A stretch of 64,000 nt of DNA from Streptosporangium sp. NBC_01755 (GTDB taxonomy: Bacteria > Actinomycetota > Actinomycetes > Streptosporangiales > Streptosporangiaceae): assembly GCF_035917995.1 (NCBI RefSeq), contig NZ_CP109131.1:186001-250000 (forward strand), in the 5' to 3' direction. This document shows positions 37,101 through 43,033 of the stretch, one piece after another. The notes beneath the pieces are model-generated. The model did no database searches. It was not told the DNA's origin and was given only the letters and a program-made list of their open reading frames with translations. Made by a program: the position numbers and the translations under genes. Each line of letters starts with the position of its first letter. Position 1 is the stretch's first letter.

Positions 37101-38137
37101 CGACGGTCCTCGGGTGAAAGTCCCATCATCTGCCGGATCTCCCGGGTGCGGAAACGCTGATGACGCACAACGAGACCCACCTCCCGCGACGCGTGCGCCA
37201 GCACATCACCCCGGCCCATCCCCGGCCGAACAGCCAACACCAACGGCACCAAATTCGCACGCATACCAGGAGTCGCCTTGGCGACAGCCGACGTACGCGC
37301 GGTCACCGGCAACGACAACACCACATCACCAACCCCGGTAACCCGCTGCACATAACACGCCGTCGCCGCGATCAGATACGTCGGCCACGCGACACGATGC
37401 CCCCACGCCACCGCCCGCATCCGCTCCGCAACCCCCACCCCCAAAGTCACACCACGACGCACGAAGGTACGCACCGCGGTGATCGGCCGGCTCGACATGC
37501 TCGTCAACTCCACCGGCCCCGCGAACCTCCCCGCCCAAAACCCGCGATCCTTCTCGAACCGCGCCGATTCCCGGTAGGCCAGCTCCTCCTCGATCAAACC
37601 CGCCAACGGCGGAAACACACCATCCCCGTACGACCGGCCCTCCTGAACCGCGGTATAAATCCCCGCCACACGAGCGACAAACAAAGCCTCACTAAAACCA
37701 TCCCACAACAAATGATGAGCACGCTGATACAACACCGCACGATCCGGGCCAACCCTCAGCAACGCGAACCGGAACAACACCGGCGCATCCAATGCCACCA
37801 CAGTCCCGGCATCAGCCCGCATCCACCCCAGCGCCGCCCCATCAGGATCAACCTCGCCCGTGAAATCAACGACCGAGAACTCCCAATCCTCACAAGGAAC
37901 CACCGTCTGCCGCACTTCATCACCAACAATGCCGAACCGGACCCGCAGGCACTCCGCCTCCCCCACGGCCACCCGCACAGCCCGCTCCAACAGCGCTACA
38001 TCAAGATCACCCTCAATAACGTAATACTCCGCGATATTCCAGATCGGATTATCAGGATCAAGCTGCTGGGCAAACCAAACCTCCAGCTGAGCAGCCGACA
38101 ACGGCAAACTACAACCTGAACCCCGCAGCTCATTCAT
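22127..38137 (-). CDS. Giant five-module NRPS with C-terminal thioesterase
   Basis: The product is 5,336 aa from ATG 38137 (MNELRGSGCSLPLSAAQ), matched to the start of the 43-kb NRPS and preceded by GAGGAG. Order, approximate residues: starter-type C 1-432 (HHLLWDG), A1 433-926, T1, C2 1010-1460, A2, T2, C3 2055-2500, A3, T3, C4 3095-3530, A4, T4, C5 4130-4570, A5 4573-4985, T5 (GGHSLQAVKL), TE 5085-5335 (LLGWSFGG). C2-C5 have HHIAxDG and no epimerisation domain is present, so L residues are expected. Pockets: A1, A3 and A5 read DIWELTADD; A2 and A4 read DIWEEAVDG. Glu278 suggests a diamino acid substrate. A5 lacks its C-terminal subdomain (see findings). Modules are nearly identical at DNA level. 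It acts in the cytoplasm and needs phosphopantetheinylation. Confidence 0.93.
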   Translation of the reverse strand: MNELRGSGCSLPLSAAQLEVWFAQQLDPDNPIWNIAEYYVIEGDLDVALLERAVRVAVGEAECLRVRFGIVGDEVRQTVVPCEDWEFSVVDFTGEVDPDGAALGWMRADAGTVVALDAPVLFRFALLRVGPDRAVLYQRAHHLLWDGFSEALFVARVAGIYTAVQEGRSYGDGVFPPLAGLIEEELAYRESARFEKDRGFWAGRFAGPVELTSMSSRPITAVRTFVRRGVTLGVGVAERMRAVAWGHRVAWPTYLIAATACYVQRVTGVGDVVLSLPVTARTSAVAKATPGMRANLVPLVLAVRPGMGRGDVLAHASREVGLVVRHQRFRTREIRQMMGLSPEDRRPVGPEVNVANIFGRMSFGTATVKVFDLTTAPSDDLTILMHDSEDGGLRVEMNANTDLYDVADVEAHLARFTAFLDTFTTAPADQLLSTIDVLGQEERRRLLVEWNSSAVEGGFAGVVERVRERAVAAPDGVAVLDDAGSVSYRELVARANAVAKKLPAGVLVGLLGDPGVRYVSAVLGVLGAGGAYVPFDPAAPVARIADLIADSGIEVLIVAPEYLDLAREVATGVRVLVFDDAVDGDLGPVRGVEDDLAYVMFTSGSTGRPKGAMVHRRGMVNHLLAKVEDLGLDSSDVVVQNAPLTFDISVWQMLAALIVGARVRVVSRESAMDPQRLFGIAGVTVLEVVPSLLRAALDTKVTVAEPGLRWLLVTGEALPAELCRRWLQSYPAVPVMNAYGPTECSDDVTHAVIRNPGEVAGLRTPIGRPVRNTQLYVLGDDLQPVPVGVPGELYVGGVGVGRGYLNDPARTAAVFVASPFGGGRLYRTGDRVVYRPDGQLEFLERRDFQVKIRGHRIELGEIETAIRSADGVRNTVVTADRQRLVAYVVGQVEPGALQAHVAALLPDYMVPAVVMILDALPLTSNGKLDRKALPEPDFTATAEGRGPRDPREEVLCALFAEVLDVDSVGIDDSFFDLGGHSLLAVRLISRVRGALGVELSVRDVFDAPTVAGLAGRMGDEGRSRPVLVAGPRPGELPLSFGQRRLWFLNVLEGASATYTIPVALRLTGELDRDALAAALADVVERHEVLRTVYPEVDGRPVQEIKGQGPELVISEVIEAELPGAIQAACSAGFDLIGELPIRSQLFILGPTESVLLLVIHHIAGDGWSAMPLARDFAAAYEARCSGMVPGWKPLPVQYVDYALWQRELLGSEDDERSLISEQLGFWTRALEGLPEEIALPADRPRPAIASYRGDAFEFVLAPELTAGLGVLARQNNASLFMVLQAGLSVLLSKLGAGTDVPLGSPVAGRTDDALDDLVGFFVNTLVLRTDLSGDPTVRELLGRVRDADLAAFAHQDVPFERLVDVLNPARSRSRHPLFQVMMALQNNAAARIELAGLEVSTEPLISPAIDDDLFVEFTEHGDGSVGVLVTYATDLFDRATVQRMSEQLVRVLDGMASGVDAALSAIDVLGQEERRRLLVEWNPPAVEGGFAGVVERVRERAVAAPDHVAVTDDSGSVSYRELVGRANAVAKRLPAGALVGLLGDPGVRYVSAVLGVLGAGGAYVPFDPGVPVARTAGLVADSGIGVLIAAPEYLDLAREAVGAGGVRVLVFDDATDGDLAPVRGVGDDLAYVMFTSGSTGRPKGAMVHRRGMVNHLLAKVEDLGLDSSDVVVQNAPLTFDISVWQMLAALIVGAQVRVVSRETAMNPQQLFGISGVTVLEVVPSLLRAALDVWDAGVPVPELGLRWLESAGEALPAELCRRWLQRYPAVPVMNVYAPTECSDGVTGAVIRSLDEVAGLRTPIGRPVRNTQVYVLGDDLQPVPVGVPGELYVGGVGVGRGYLNDSARTAAVFVASPFGGGRLYRTGDRVVYRPDGQLEFLERRDFQVKIRGHRIELGEIETAIRSADGVRNAVVTAGEQHLVAYVVPAAGPLDTAVLREYLTGLLPEYMLPAVYVTLDELPLSSNGKLDRKALPAPDFTTPASGRGPRNPREEALCSVFAEVLDVDSVGIDDSFFDLGGHSLLAVRLISRIRGALGVELSVRDVFDAPTVAGLAGRMGDEGRRRPVLVAGPRPGELPLSFGQRRLWFLNVLEGASATYTIPMLLRLRGSLDRDALAAALADVVERHEVLRTVYPEVDGRPVQVIRSDRPELVVRSVTEAELPAAIPAACSGGFDLTAELPVRAELYVLGQSEYVLLVVLHHIASDGWSMMPLARDFATAYEARCSGMVPGWKPLPVQYVDYALWQRELLGSEDDEQSLISEQLGFWTKTLDGLPEEIALPTDRPRPAIASYRGDAFEFVLTSELTAGLEVLARQNNASLFMVLRAGLSVLLSKLGAGTDIPLGSPFAGRTDDALDDLVGFFANTLVLRTDLSGDPTVRELLGRVRDADLAAFAHQDVPFERLVEVINPARSQSRQPLFQVMMVLQNNAAARVELPGLDAGVEPLTAPAADFDLEFDFDEHDDGSIGVLVTYATDLFDRATVQEISARLERVLNGMASGVDAPLSAIDVLGQEERRRLLVEWNPPAVEGGFAGVVERVRERAVAAPDGVAVLDDAGSVSYRELVARANAVAKKLPGGALVGLLGDPGVRYVSAVLGVLGAGGAYVPFDPGAPVARIADLIADSGIEVLIVAPEYLDLAREVATGVRVLVFDDATDGDLGPVRGVEDDLAYVMFTSGSTGRPKGAMVHRRGMVNHLLAKVEDLGLDSSDVVVQNAPVTFDISVWQMLAALIVGAQVRVVSRETAMDPQRLFGIAGVTVLEVVPSLLRAALDTKVTVAEPGLRWLLVTGEALPAELCRRWLQSYPAVPVMNAYGPTECSDDVTHAVIRNPGEVAGLRTPIGRPVRNTQLYVLGDDLQPVPVGVPGELYVGGVGVGRGYLNDPARTAAVFVASPFGGGRLYRTGDRVVYRPDGQLEFLERRDFQVKIRGHRIELGEIETAIRSADGVRNTVVTTGEQHLVAYVVPAAGALDTAVLREYLTGLLPEYMLPAVYVTLDELPLSSNGKLDRKALPAPDFTTPASGRAPRNPREEAMCSVFAEVLGVDTVSIDDSFFDLGGHSLLAVRLISRIRGALGVELSVRDVFDAPTVAGLVGRMGDEGRSRPVLVAGPRPGELPLSFGQQRLWFLNLLDGASATYNLRMTLRLTGELNQDALAAALADVVERHEVLRTVYPEVDGRPVQVIRSDRPELVVRSVTEAELPAACSGGFDLTAELPMRAELYVLGQSEYVLLVVLHHIASDGWSAMPLARDFAAAYEARSSGMAPQWKPLPVQYVDYALWQRELLGSEDDEQSLISEQLGFWTRTLEGLPEEIALPADRPRPAIASYQGDAFEFVLTPELTSGLEVLARQNNASLFMVLRAGLSVLLSKLGAGTDIPLGSPVAGRTDDALDDLVGFFVNTLVLRADLSGDPTVRELLGRVRDADLAAFAHQDVPFERLVDVLNPARTRSRHPLFQVMMVLQNNAAAQVKMTGLDATVDPLRPSVTDFDLNFDFTEHGDGGVGVLVTYATDLFDRATVQRMSEQLVRVLDGMASGVDAPLSAIDVLGQEERRRLLVEWNPPAVEGGFAGVVERVRERAVAAPDGVAVLDDAGSVTYRELVARANAVAKKLPAGALVGLLGDPGVRYVSAVLGVLGAGGAYVPFDPSAPVARTVGLVADSGVEVLIVAPEYLDLAREAVGAGGVRVLVFDDAVDGDLAPALGGEDDLAYVMFTSGSTGRPKGVMVHRRGMVNHLLAKVEDLGLDSSDVVVQNAPLTFDISVWQMLAALIVGAQVRVVSRETAMDPQRLFGIAGVTVLEVVPSLLRAALDVWDAGVPVPELGLRWLESAGEALPAELCRRWLQRFPAVPVMNVYAPTECSDGVTGAVIRSLDEVAGLRTPIGRPVRNTRVYVLGDDLQPVPVGVPGELYVGGVGVGRGYLNDSARTAAVFVASPFGGGRLYRTGDRVVYRPDGQLEFLERRDFQVKIRGHRIELGEIETAIRSADGVRNAVVTAGEQHLVAYVVGQVEPDALQAHVATLLPDYMVPAVFMILDALPLTSNGKLDRKALPAPDFTTPASGRAPRNPREEALCSVFAEVLDVDSVGIDDSFFDLGGHSLLAVRLISRIRGALGVELSVRDVFDAPTVAGLVGRMGDEGRSRPVLVAGPRPGELPLSFGQRRLWFLNLLEGASATYNIPMLLRLRGSLDRDALAAALADVVERHEVLRTVYPEVDGRPVQVIRSDSPKLVVRSVTEAELPAAIPAACSGGFDLTAELPVRAELYVLGQSEYVLLVVLHHIAGDGWSMMPLARDFAAAYEARSSGMVPQWKPLPVQYVDYALWQRELLGSEDDEQSLISEQLGFWTKTLDGLPEEIALPADRPRPAIASYRSETVTFELDALLYRGLAELGRETGASLFMVLQAGLSVLLSKLGAGTDIPLGSPVAGRTDDALDDLVGFFVNTLVLRTDLSGDPTVRELLGRVRDADLAAFAHQDVPFERLVEMINPARSQSRQPLFQVMMVLQNNAAARVELPGLDAGVEPLNAPAADFDLEFDFDEHDDGSIGVLVTYATDLFDCATVQRMSEQLVRVLNGMVSGVDAPLSAIDVLGQEERRRLLVEWNSSAVEGGFAGVVERVRERAVAAPDGVAVLDDAGSVSYRELVARANAVAKKLPGGALVGLLGDPGVRYVSAVLGALGAGGAYVPFDPAAPVARIADLIADSGIEVLIAAPEYLDLAREAVGAGGVRVLVFDDATDGDLGPVRGAEDDLAYVIYTSGSTGRPEGAMVHRRGMVNHLLAKVEDLGLDSSDVVVQNAPLTFDISVWQMLAALIVGARVRVVSRETAMDPQRLFGIPGVTVLEVVPSLLRAALDTKVTVAEPGLRWLLVTGEALPAELCRRWLQSYPAVPVMNAYGPTECSDDVTHAVIRNPGEVAGLRTPIGRPVRNTQLYVLGDDLQPVPVGVPGELYVGGVGVGRGYLNDSARTAAVFVASPFGQGRLYRTGDRVVYRPDGQLEFLERRKSDRETLPEPAPDSMSAPVPRGPRNLREEALCALFAEVLGVDTVGIDDSFFDLGGHSLQAVKLISRIRNTVDAELSIRDLFDTPTVAGLAGRADVSGSVNSFEVLLPLRVTGHHTPIFCVHPVGCVAWPYIALTAQLGPDFPVYGLQARGMLEPDRVPESVEQMAADYLEQVRTVQPEGPYHLLGWSFGGVVAHEMARQLQQAGQTVALLASLDSHPVAEAGEVELTSDTELLRAILALFGHAAPQRPSAAEVLEILRHEHNLAVLATEEQLMNVVAAWRANVELNLAHRPGRVGGRMLHFVAGRENTPGDWTPFAETVDNHRIDCGHDEMLQPEPLAEISRVLAKEIIPKE
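22130..36840 (-). repeat. Tandem ~3.1-kb NRPS module repeats
   Basis: A-T-C units recur at about 3.1-kb steps; the C-A linker is found near 36835, 33742, 30620, 27535 and 24420, and carrier sites near 35205, 32090, 28985, 25890 and 23025. Long stretches match almost base for base, including linkers and A-domain C-terminal parts. The pattern implies recent duplication or gene conversion. Similar repeats continue in the NRPS at 38594-43033. Confidence 0.9.
23186..23187 (-). other. Junction of in-frame deletion in the A5 domain
   Basis: In the other modules LEFLERRDFQVKIRGHRIE leads into the A-domain C-terminal subdomain and ends with NGKLDRKALPEP. In module 5 the reading is LEFLERR directly followed by KSDRETLPEP. 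About 95 residues including the A8 hinge and most of A9/A10 are missing and the frame is kept. Confidence 0.9.
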
Positions 38138-38340
38138 CTTCCACAAGCTCCTCGACACGCTGGGACTCATCGAACTGAACCCGCCGCTCGCCGGCACCAA
38201 GACCAGGATCATGCGTCGACCGGGCAGGACTATCCGTATCGCCTTGACCGTGCATCCTGTACGCCGCATCTACCAGATCGACTACCCGTCTCTCCCTTCC
38301 ATCCAGCCGGCGCCGCCTCACCGGACATAGGCGACTCCCA
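38138..38340 (-). pseudogene. Scar of a second sbnB-sbnA copy upstream of the giant NRPS
   Basis: Read leftward, a 63-codon frame (38321-38130) begins LDGREKQV-like (LDGRERRVVDLVDAAYRMHGQ), matching the N-terminus of the intact SbnB (LDGREKQVVDLVEAAYRVHGQ). It then passes into PGLGAGERRVQFDES, matching SbnA (PGLGTSERQVQVDES), and ends in the NRPS leader VEELVEDE. Two large internal deletions joined these three parts. It shows that an entire promoter-sbnB-sbnA-NRPS cassette existed here before decay. The frame still runs into the NRPS start, so it might be translated as a short peptide coupled to NRPS translation. Confidence 0.85.
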
Positions 38341-38593
38341 TCGCCATAAAACGGCCCTCAACTGAGACTCGCTCACCATATCCAGCCCTTTCTAAGGCAA
38401 TCACTAGTAAACACACCGGATTAGTTCACCGGAACCCGGATCATGTTCATATGATGTTCACTATGTTCATTCGACAGGGCGGCATGTGCTTATTACGGCG
38501 GGAAATGAGCCACGAAGGCTAGCGGCTTCCTTTAATTCTTGGCACCGGTCAACCTCGGGCCGCCCTTGACGGGCCGGGAAAACCAGTTCTCCG
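38341..38593. promoter_or_regulatory. Duplicated promoter-proximal region of the giant NRPS
   Basis: The part 38380-38415 matches the region upstream of sbnB (45290-45340), including a decayed copy of the AATCACTAG palindrome. Further out, three ATGTTCA heptamers (38443, 38454, 38463) repeat at 11- and 9-base steps, a layout seen at activator sites. No clear gene is present. The stretch separates the stop of the small NRPS (38594) from the giant NRPS cassette. Confidence 0.55.
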
Positions 38594-41500
38594 CTACCTC
38601 GCCGCCGGAGTGGGCCGGCCGAGCATATCGATCGCGCTCAGCGGGGCGTCCACATCAGACACCATGCCGCTCAACACCCGTTCCAGCCCGGCCGAAATCC
38701 GCTGAATCGTCAAGCGGTCGAACAGATCAGTGGCGTACGTGACCAGCACACTGATACCGCCGTCGTCGTGTTCGGTGAAATCAAAATACAAGTCGTCGTC
38801 AGCGGTCGGAGCGATGAGCGGTTTGGCGCTCACGTCCAGGCCGGCCAGTTCGATCTGTGCGGCCGCGTTGTTCTGCAGCACCATCACGACCTGGAACAAC
38901 GGGTGCCGCGACCTGGACCGGGCGGGCTTGAGTACGTCGACCAATCGCTCGAACGGCACATCCTGATGCGCGAACGCCGCCAAATCGGCATCCCGCACCC
39001 GGCCCAGCAACTCCCGCACCGTCGGATCACCGGACAGATCCGCACGCAACACCAACGTGTTGACAAAGAACCCGACAAGATCATCGAGAACGTCATCGGT
39101 CCGGCCGGCGACCGGGCTGCCCAGCGGGACGTCGGTGCCCGCCCCCAGCTTGCTCAACAACGCAGACAACCCGGCCTGCAACACCATGAACAGGCTCGCG
39201 TTGTTCTCCCTGGCCAGCACGCCCAGCCCGGCCTTGAGTTCCGGGGCGAGCACGAACTCAAACACGTCACCCCGGTAGCTGGCGATCGCCGGACGCGGCC
39301 GATCGGCCGGCAGCGCGATCTCCTCCGGCAACCCCTTCAGCGCCTTGGTCCAGAACCCCAGCTGCTCCGAAATCAGGCTCTGCTCGTCATCCTCACTCCC
39401 CAGCAGCTCCCGCTGCCACAACGCGTAATCCACATACTGCACCGGCAACGGCTTCCACCCCGGCACCAGCCCCGAACAGCGTGCTTCATACGCCGCGGCG
39501 AAATCACGCGCCAACGGCATCATCGACCAGCCGTCACCGGCGATGTGATGCAACACCAACAGCAACACAGACTCGGTCGGTCCCAGGACGAACAGCTGAC
39601 ACCGGATCGGCAACTCAACAGTGAGATCAAAACCTGTCGAACACACGGCCTGGATCGCGCCCGGCAACTCAGCCTCAGTCACCGCTCTGACCACCAGCTC
39701 AGGCCCCTGATCCCTGATCTCTTGCACTAGCCGGCCGTCGACCTCCGGATACACCGTCCGCAGCACCTCATGCCGCCCCACCACATCCGCCAAGGCCTGC
39801 CCCAACGCATCCCGGTCCAGCTCACCGGTCAACCGCAAAACCAACGGCATGGTGTAGGCCGCAGACTCCCCGTCGAGCAGGTTGAGGAACCACAGCCGCT
39901 GCTGGCCGAACGACAACGGCAACTCGCCCGGCCGCGGTCCGGCCACCAGCACCGGCCGGCTCCGACCCTCATCACCCATCCGTCCGACCAGACCCGCCAC
40001 CGTCGGCGCGTCGAACACATCCCGCACCGACAGCTCAACACCCAACGCGCCACGGACCCGGCTGATCAACCTCACCGCGAGCAGTGAATGCCCACCCAGA
40101 TCGAAGAAGCTGTCGTCAATACCCACCGAGTCCACATCGAGGACCTCGGCGAACAAGGCACACAACACTTCCTCACGCGGATCACGCGGCCCACGCCCCT
40201 CAGCGGTGGCCGTGAAGTCCGGCTCCCGCAACGCTTTACGGTCCAGCTTGCCATTCGAGGTCAGCGGTAGTGCGTCAAGGATCATGACCACCGCGGGGAC
40301 CATGTAGTCCGGCAACAGGGCGGCGACATGCGCCTGGACCGCGCCAGGCTCGACCTGGCCCACCACATAGGCGACCAGGCGCTGCCGGTTGGCAGTGACG
40401 ACCGCGTTCCGCACCCCGTCGGCCGACCGGATCGCGGTCTCGATCTCACCGAGCTCGATCCGGTGCCCGCGGATCTTCACCTGGAAGTCGCGGCGCTCCA
40501 GGAACTCCAACCGCCCATCCGGCCGATACACCACCCGGTCACCGGTCCGATACAACCGGCCCCCACCGAACGGGCTGGCCACGAACACCGCCGCAGTCCG
40601 GGCCGGGTCATTCAAATACCCACGACCGACACCCACACCGCCCACATACAACTCACCCGGCACCCCCACCGGAACCGGCTGCAAATCATCACCCAACACA
40701 TAAACCCGGGTATTACGGATAGGCCGACCAATCGGCACCCGCAACCCCGTAGCGTCATCGGGGTTGCGGATCACCGCACCCGTCACACCATCAGAACACT
40801 CCGTCGGGGCATACACATTCACCACCGGAATCCGAGGGAATCGTTGCAGCCAACGCCGACACAACTCCGCCGGCAATGCCTCACCAGCCGACTCCAACCA
40901 CCGCAATCTCAACCCCGGCACCGCGGCACCGGCATCCCACGCATCCAGAGCAGCGCGCAGCACAGACGGCACCACCTCCAGCACCGTCACACCCGGAATA
41001 CCAAACAACCGTTCCGGGTTCATCGCAGTCTCCCGCGACACCACCCGCACCCGCGCACCCACGATCAGACCGGCCAGCATCTGCCACACCGAGATGTCGA
41101 ACGTCACCGGCGCGTTCTGCACCACCACATCCGACGCCCCCAACCCCAAATCCTCCACCTTGGCCAACAAATGGTTGACCATCCCACGCCGAGACACCAT
41201 CACACCCTTGGGCCGACCCGTCGACCCCGACGTGAACATCACATACGCCAGGTCGTCCTCAACCCCCCGCACCGGGCCCAGATCACCGTCCACCGCATCG
41301 TCGAACACCAGCACCCGCACGCCACCGGCCCCGACGGCCTCACGGGCCAAGTCCAGATACTCCGGCGCGACGATCAACACCTCAACACCGCTGTCGGCGA
41401 CCAGACCCGCTATGCGGGCCACCGGCGCGCCCGGATCAAAGGGAACATACGCCCCCCCGGCGCCGAGCACGCCCAGCACCGCCGACACATACCGGACACC

Positions 41501-43033
41501 CGGATCGCCCAGCAACCCCACCAACACACCCGCCGGCAACCTCTTGGCCACCGCGTTCGCCCGAGCGACCAACTCCCGATACGACACCGAACCCGCATCG
41601 TCCAAGACCGCGACACAGTCCGGAACCGCAACAGCCCACTCACGAACCCGCTCCACCACACCCGCGAAACCACCCTCGACCGCCGACGAATTCCACTCCA
41701 CCAACAACCGGCGACGCTCCTGCGGCCCGAGCACATCGATCGCACTCAACGGCTGGTCCGCGGGCGCAGCGGTAAAGGTGTCCAGGAATGCAGTGAAACG
41801 CGCGAGATGCGCCTCCACATCCGCCACGTCATACAGGTCGGTGTTCGCGTCCATCTCTACGCGCAGGCCGCCGTCCTCACTGTCACGCACCATGATCGTG
41901 AGATCGTCGCTGGGCGGGGTTGTCAGGTTCAACGCCTTCACCGTCGCGGTGCCGAAGCTCATCTGGCCGAAGATATTCGCCACGTTAAGCTCAGGGCCGA
42001 TCCGGTGGCGGCCCAGTCCCATCATCTGCCGGATCTCCCGGGTGCGGAAACGCTGATGACGCACAACGAGACCCACCTCCCGCGACGCGTGCGCCAGCAC
42101 ATCACCCCGGCCCATCCCCGGCCGAACAGCCAACACCAACGGCACCAAATTCGCACGCATGCCAGGCGTCGCCTTGGTGACAGCCGACGTACGCGCGGTC
42201 ACCGGCAACGACAACACCACATCACGAACCCCGGTAACCCGCTGCACATAACACGCCGTCGCCGCGATCAGATACGTCGGCCACGCGACACGATGCCCCC
42301 ACGCCACCGCCCGCATCCGCTCCGCAACCCCCACCCCCAAAGTCACACCACGACGCACGAAGGTGCGCACCGCGGTGATCGGCCGGCTCGACATGCTCGT
42401 CAACTCCACCGGCCCCGCGAACCTCCCCGCCCAAAACCCGCGATCCTTCTCGAACCGCGCCGATTCCCGGTAGGCCAGCTCCTCCTCGATCAAACCCGCC
42501 AACGGCGGAAACACACCATCCCCGTACGACCGGCCCTCCTGAACCGCGGTATAAATCCCCGCCACACGAGCGACAAACAAAGCCTCACTAAAACCATCCC
42601 ACAACAAATGATGAGCACGCTGATACAACACCGCACGATCCGGGCCAACCCTCAACAACGCGAACCGGAACAACACCGGCGCATCCAACGCCACCACAGT
42701 CCCGGCATCAGCCCGCATCCACCCCAGCGCCGCCCCATCAGGATCAACCTCGCCCGTTAAATCAACGACCGAGAACTCCCAATCCTCACAAGGAACCACC
42801 GTCTGCCGCACTTCATCACCAACAATGCCGAACCGGACCCGCAGGCACTCCGCCTCCCCCACGGCCACCCGCACAGCCCGCTCCAACAGCGCTACATCAA
42901 GATCACCCTCAATAACGTAATACTCCGCGATATTCCAGATCGGATTATCAGGATCAAGCTGCTGGGCAAACCAAACCTCCAGCTGAGCAGCCGACAACGG
43001 CAAACTACAACCTGACCCCTGCAGCTCATTCAT
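38594..43033 (-). CDS. NRPS C-A-T-C (first peptide module plus orphan C domain)
   Basis: The product is 1,479 aa from ATG 43033 (MNELQGSGCSLPL), preceded by GAGGAG. Residues 1-430 are a starter-type C domain almost identical to that of the giant NRPS (HHLLWDGFSEAL), which suggests acylation of the first residue with the polyenoyl chain. The A domain (430-925) has FTSGSTGRPKGV, pocket DIWEEAVDG and NGKLDRK, so it is of the same type as A2 and A4 of the giant. T has FFDLGGHSLLAVRL. A second C domain (1020-1465, HHIAGDG) follows and the protein stops 14 residues later, exactly at the C-A linker (LSAIDMLG then RPTPAAR). No release domain is present, so the chain should pass to the giant NRPS. It is the third gene of the sbnB-sbnA-NRPS operon. 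Confidence 0.92.
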   Translation of the reverse strand: MNELQGSGCSLPLSAAQLEVWFAQQLDPDNPIWNIAEYYVIEGDLDVALLERAVRVAVGEAECLRVRFGIVGDEVRQTVVPCEDWEFSVVDLTGEVDPDGAALGWMRADAGTVVALDAPVLFRFALLRVGPDRAVLYQRAHHLLWDGFSEALFVARVAGIYTAVQEGRSYGDGVFPPLAGLIEEELAYRESARFEKDRGFWAGRFAGPVELTSMSSRPITAVRTFVRRGVTLGVGVAERMRAVAWGHRVAWPTYLIAATACYVQRVTGVRDVVLSLPVTARTSAVTKATPGMRANLVPLVLAVRPGMGRGDVLAHASREVGLVVRHQRFRTREIRQMMGLGRHRIGPELNVANIFGQMSFGTATVKALNLTTPPSDDLTIMVRDSEDGGLRVEMDANTDLYDVADVEAHLARFTAFLDTFTAAPADQPLSAIDVLGPQERRRLLVEWNSSAVEGGFAGVVERVREWAVAVPDCVAVLDDAGSVSYRELVARANAVAKRLPAGVLVGLLGDPGVRYVSAVLGVLGAGGAYVPFDPGAPVARIAGLVADSGVEVLIVAPEYLDLAREAVGAGGVRVLVFDDAVDGDLGPVRGVEDDLAYVMFTSGSTGRPKGVMVSRRGMVNHLLAKVEDLGLGASDVVVQNAPVTFDISVWQMLAGLIVGARVRVVSRETAMNPERLFGIPGVTVLEVVPSVLRAALDAWDAGAAVPGLRLRWLESAGEALPAELCRRWLQRFPRIPVVNVYAPTECSDGVTGAVIRNPDDATGLRVPIGRPIRNTRVYVLGDDLQPVPVGVPGELYVGGVGVGRGYLNDPARTAAVFVASPFGGGRLYRTGDRVVYRPDGRLEFLERRDFQVKIRGHRIELGEIETAIRSADGVRNAVVTANRQRLVAYVVGQVEPGAVQAHVAALLPDYMVPAVVMILDALPLTSNGKLDRKALREPDFTATAEGRGPRDPREEVLCALFAEVLDVDSVGIDDSFFDLGGHSLLAVRLISRVRGALGVELSVRDVFDAPTVAGLVGRMGDEGRSRPVLVAGPRPGELPLSFGQQRLWFLNLLDGESAAYTMPLVLRLTGELDRDALGQALADVVGRHEVLRTVYPEVDGRLVQEIRDQGPELVVRAVTEAELPGAIQAVCSTGFDLTVELPIRCQLFVLGPTESVLLLVLHHIAGDGWSMMPLARDFAAAYEARCSGLVPGWKPLPVQYVDYALWQRELLGSEDDEQSLISEQLGFWTKALKGLPEEIALPADRPRPAIASYRGDVFEFVLAPELKAGLGVLARENNASLFMVLQAGLSALLSKLGAGTDVPLGSPVAGRTDDVLDDLVGFFVNTLVLRADLSGDPTVRELLGRVRDADLAAFAHQDVPFERLVDVLKPARSRSRHPLFQVVMVLQNNAAAQIELAGLDVSAKPLIAPTADDDLYFDFTEHDDGGISVLVTYATDLFDRLTIQRISAGLERVLSGMVSDVDAPLSAIDMLGRPTPAAR

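Noticed and set aside
22390..42760. Many long frames on the forward strand across the NRPS genes (several of 300-800 codons)
   Set aside because: They are antisense shadows caused by high GC and the codon bias of the NRPS genes. They have no family resemblance, are rich in His/Arg/Pro and repeat with the module period.
22130..43033. Regular repeats that might suggest CRISPR or satellite DNA
   Set aside because: The period (about 3.1 kb) and coding content correspond to NRPS modules. No short repeat/spacer pattern or cas gene is present.
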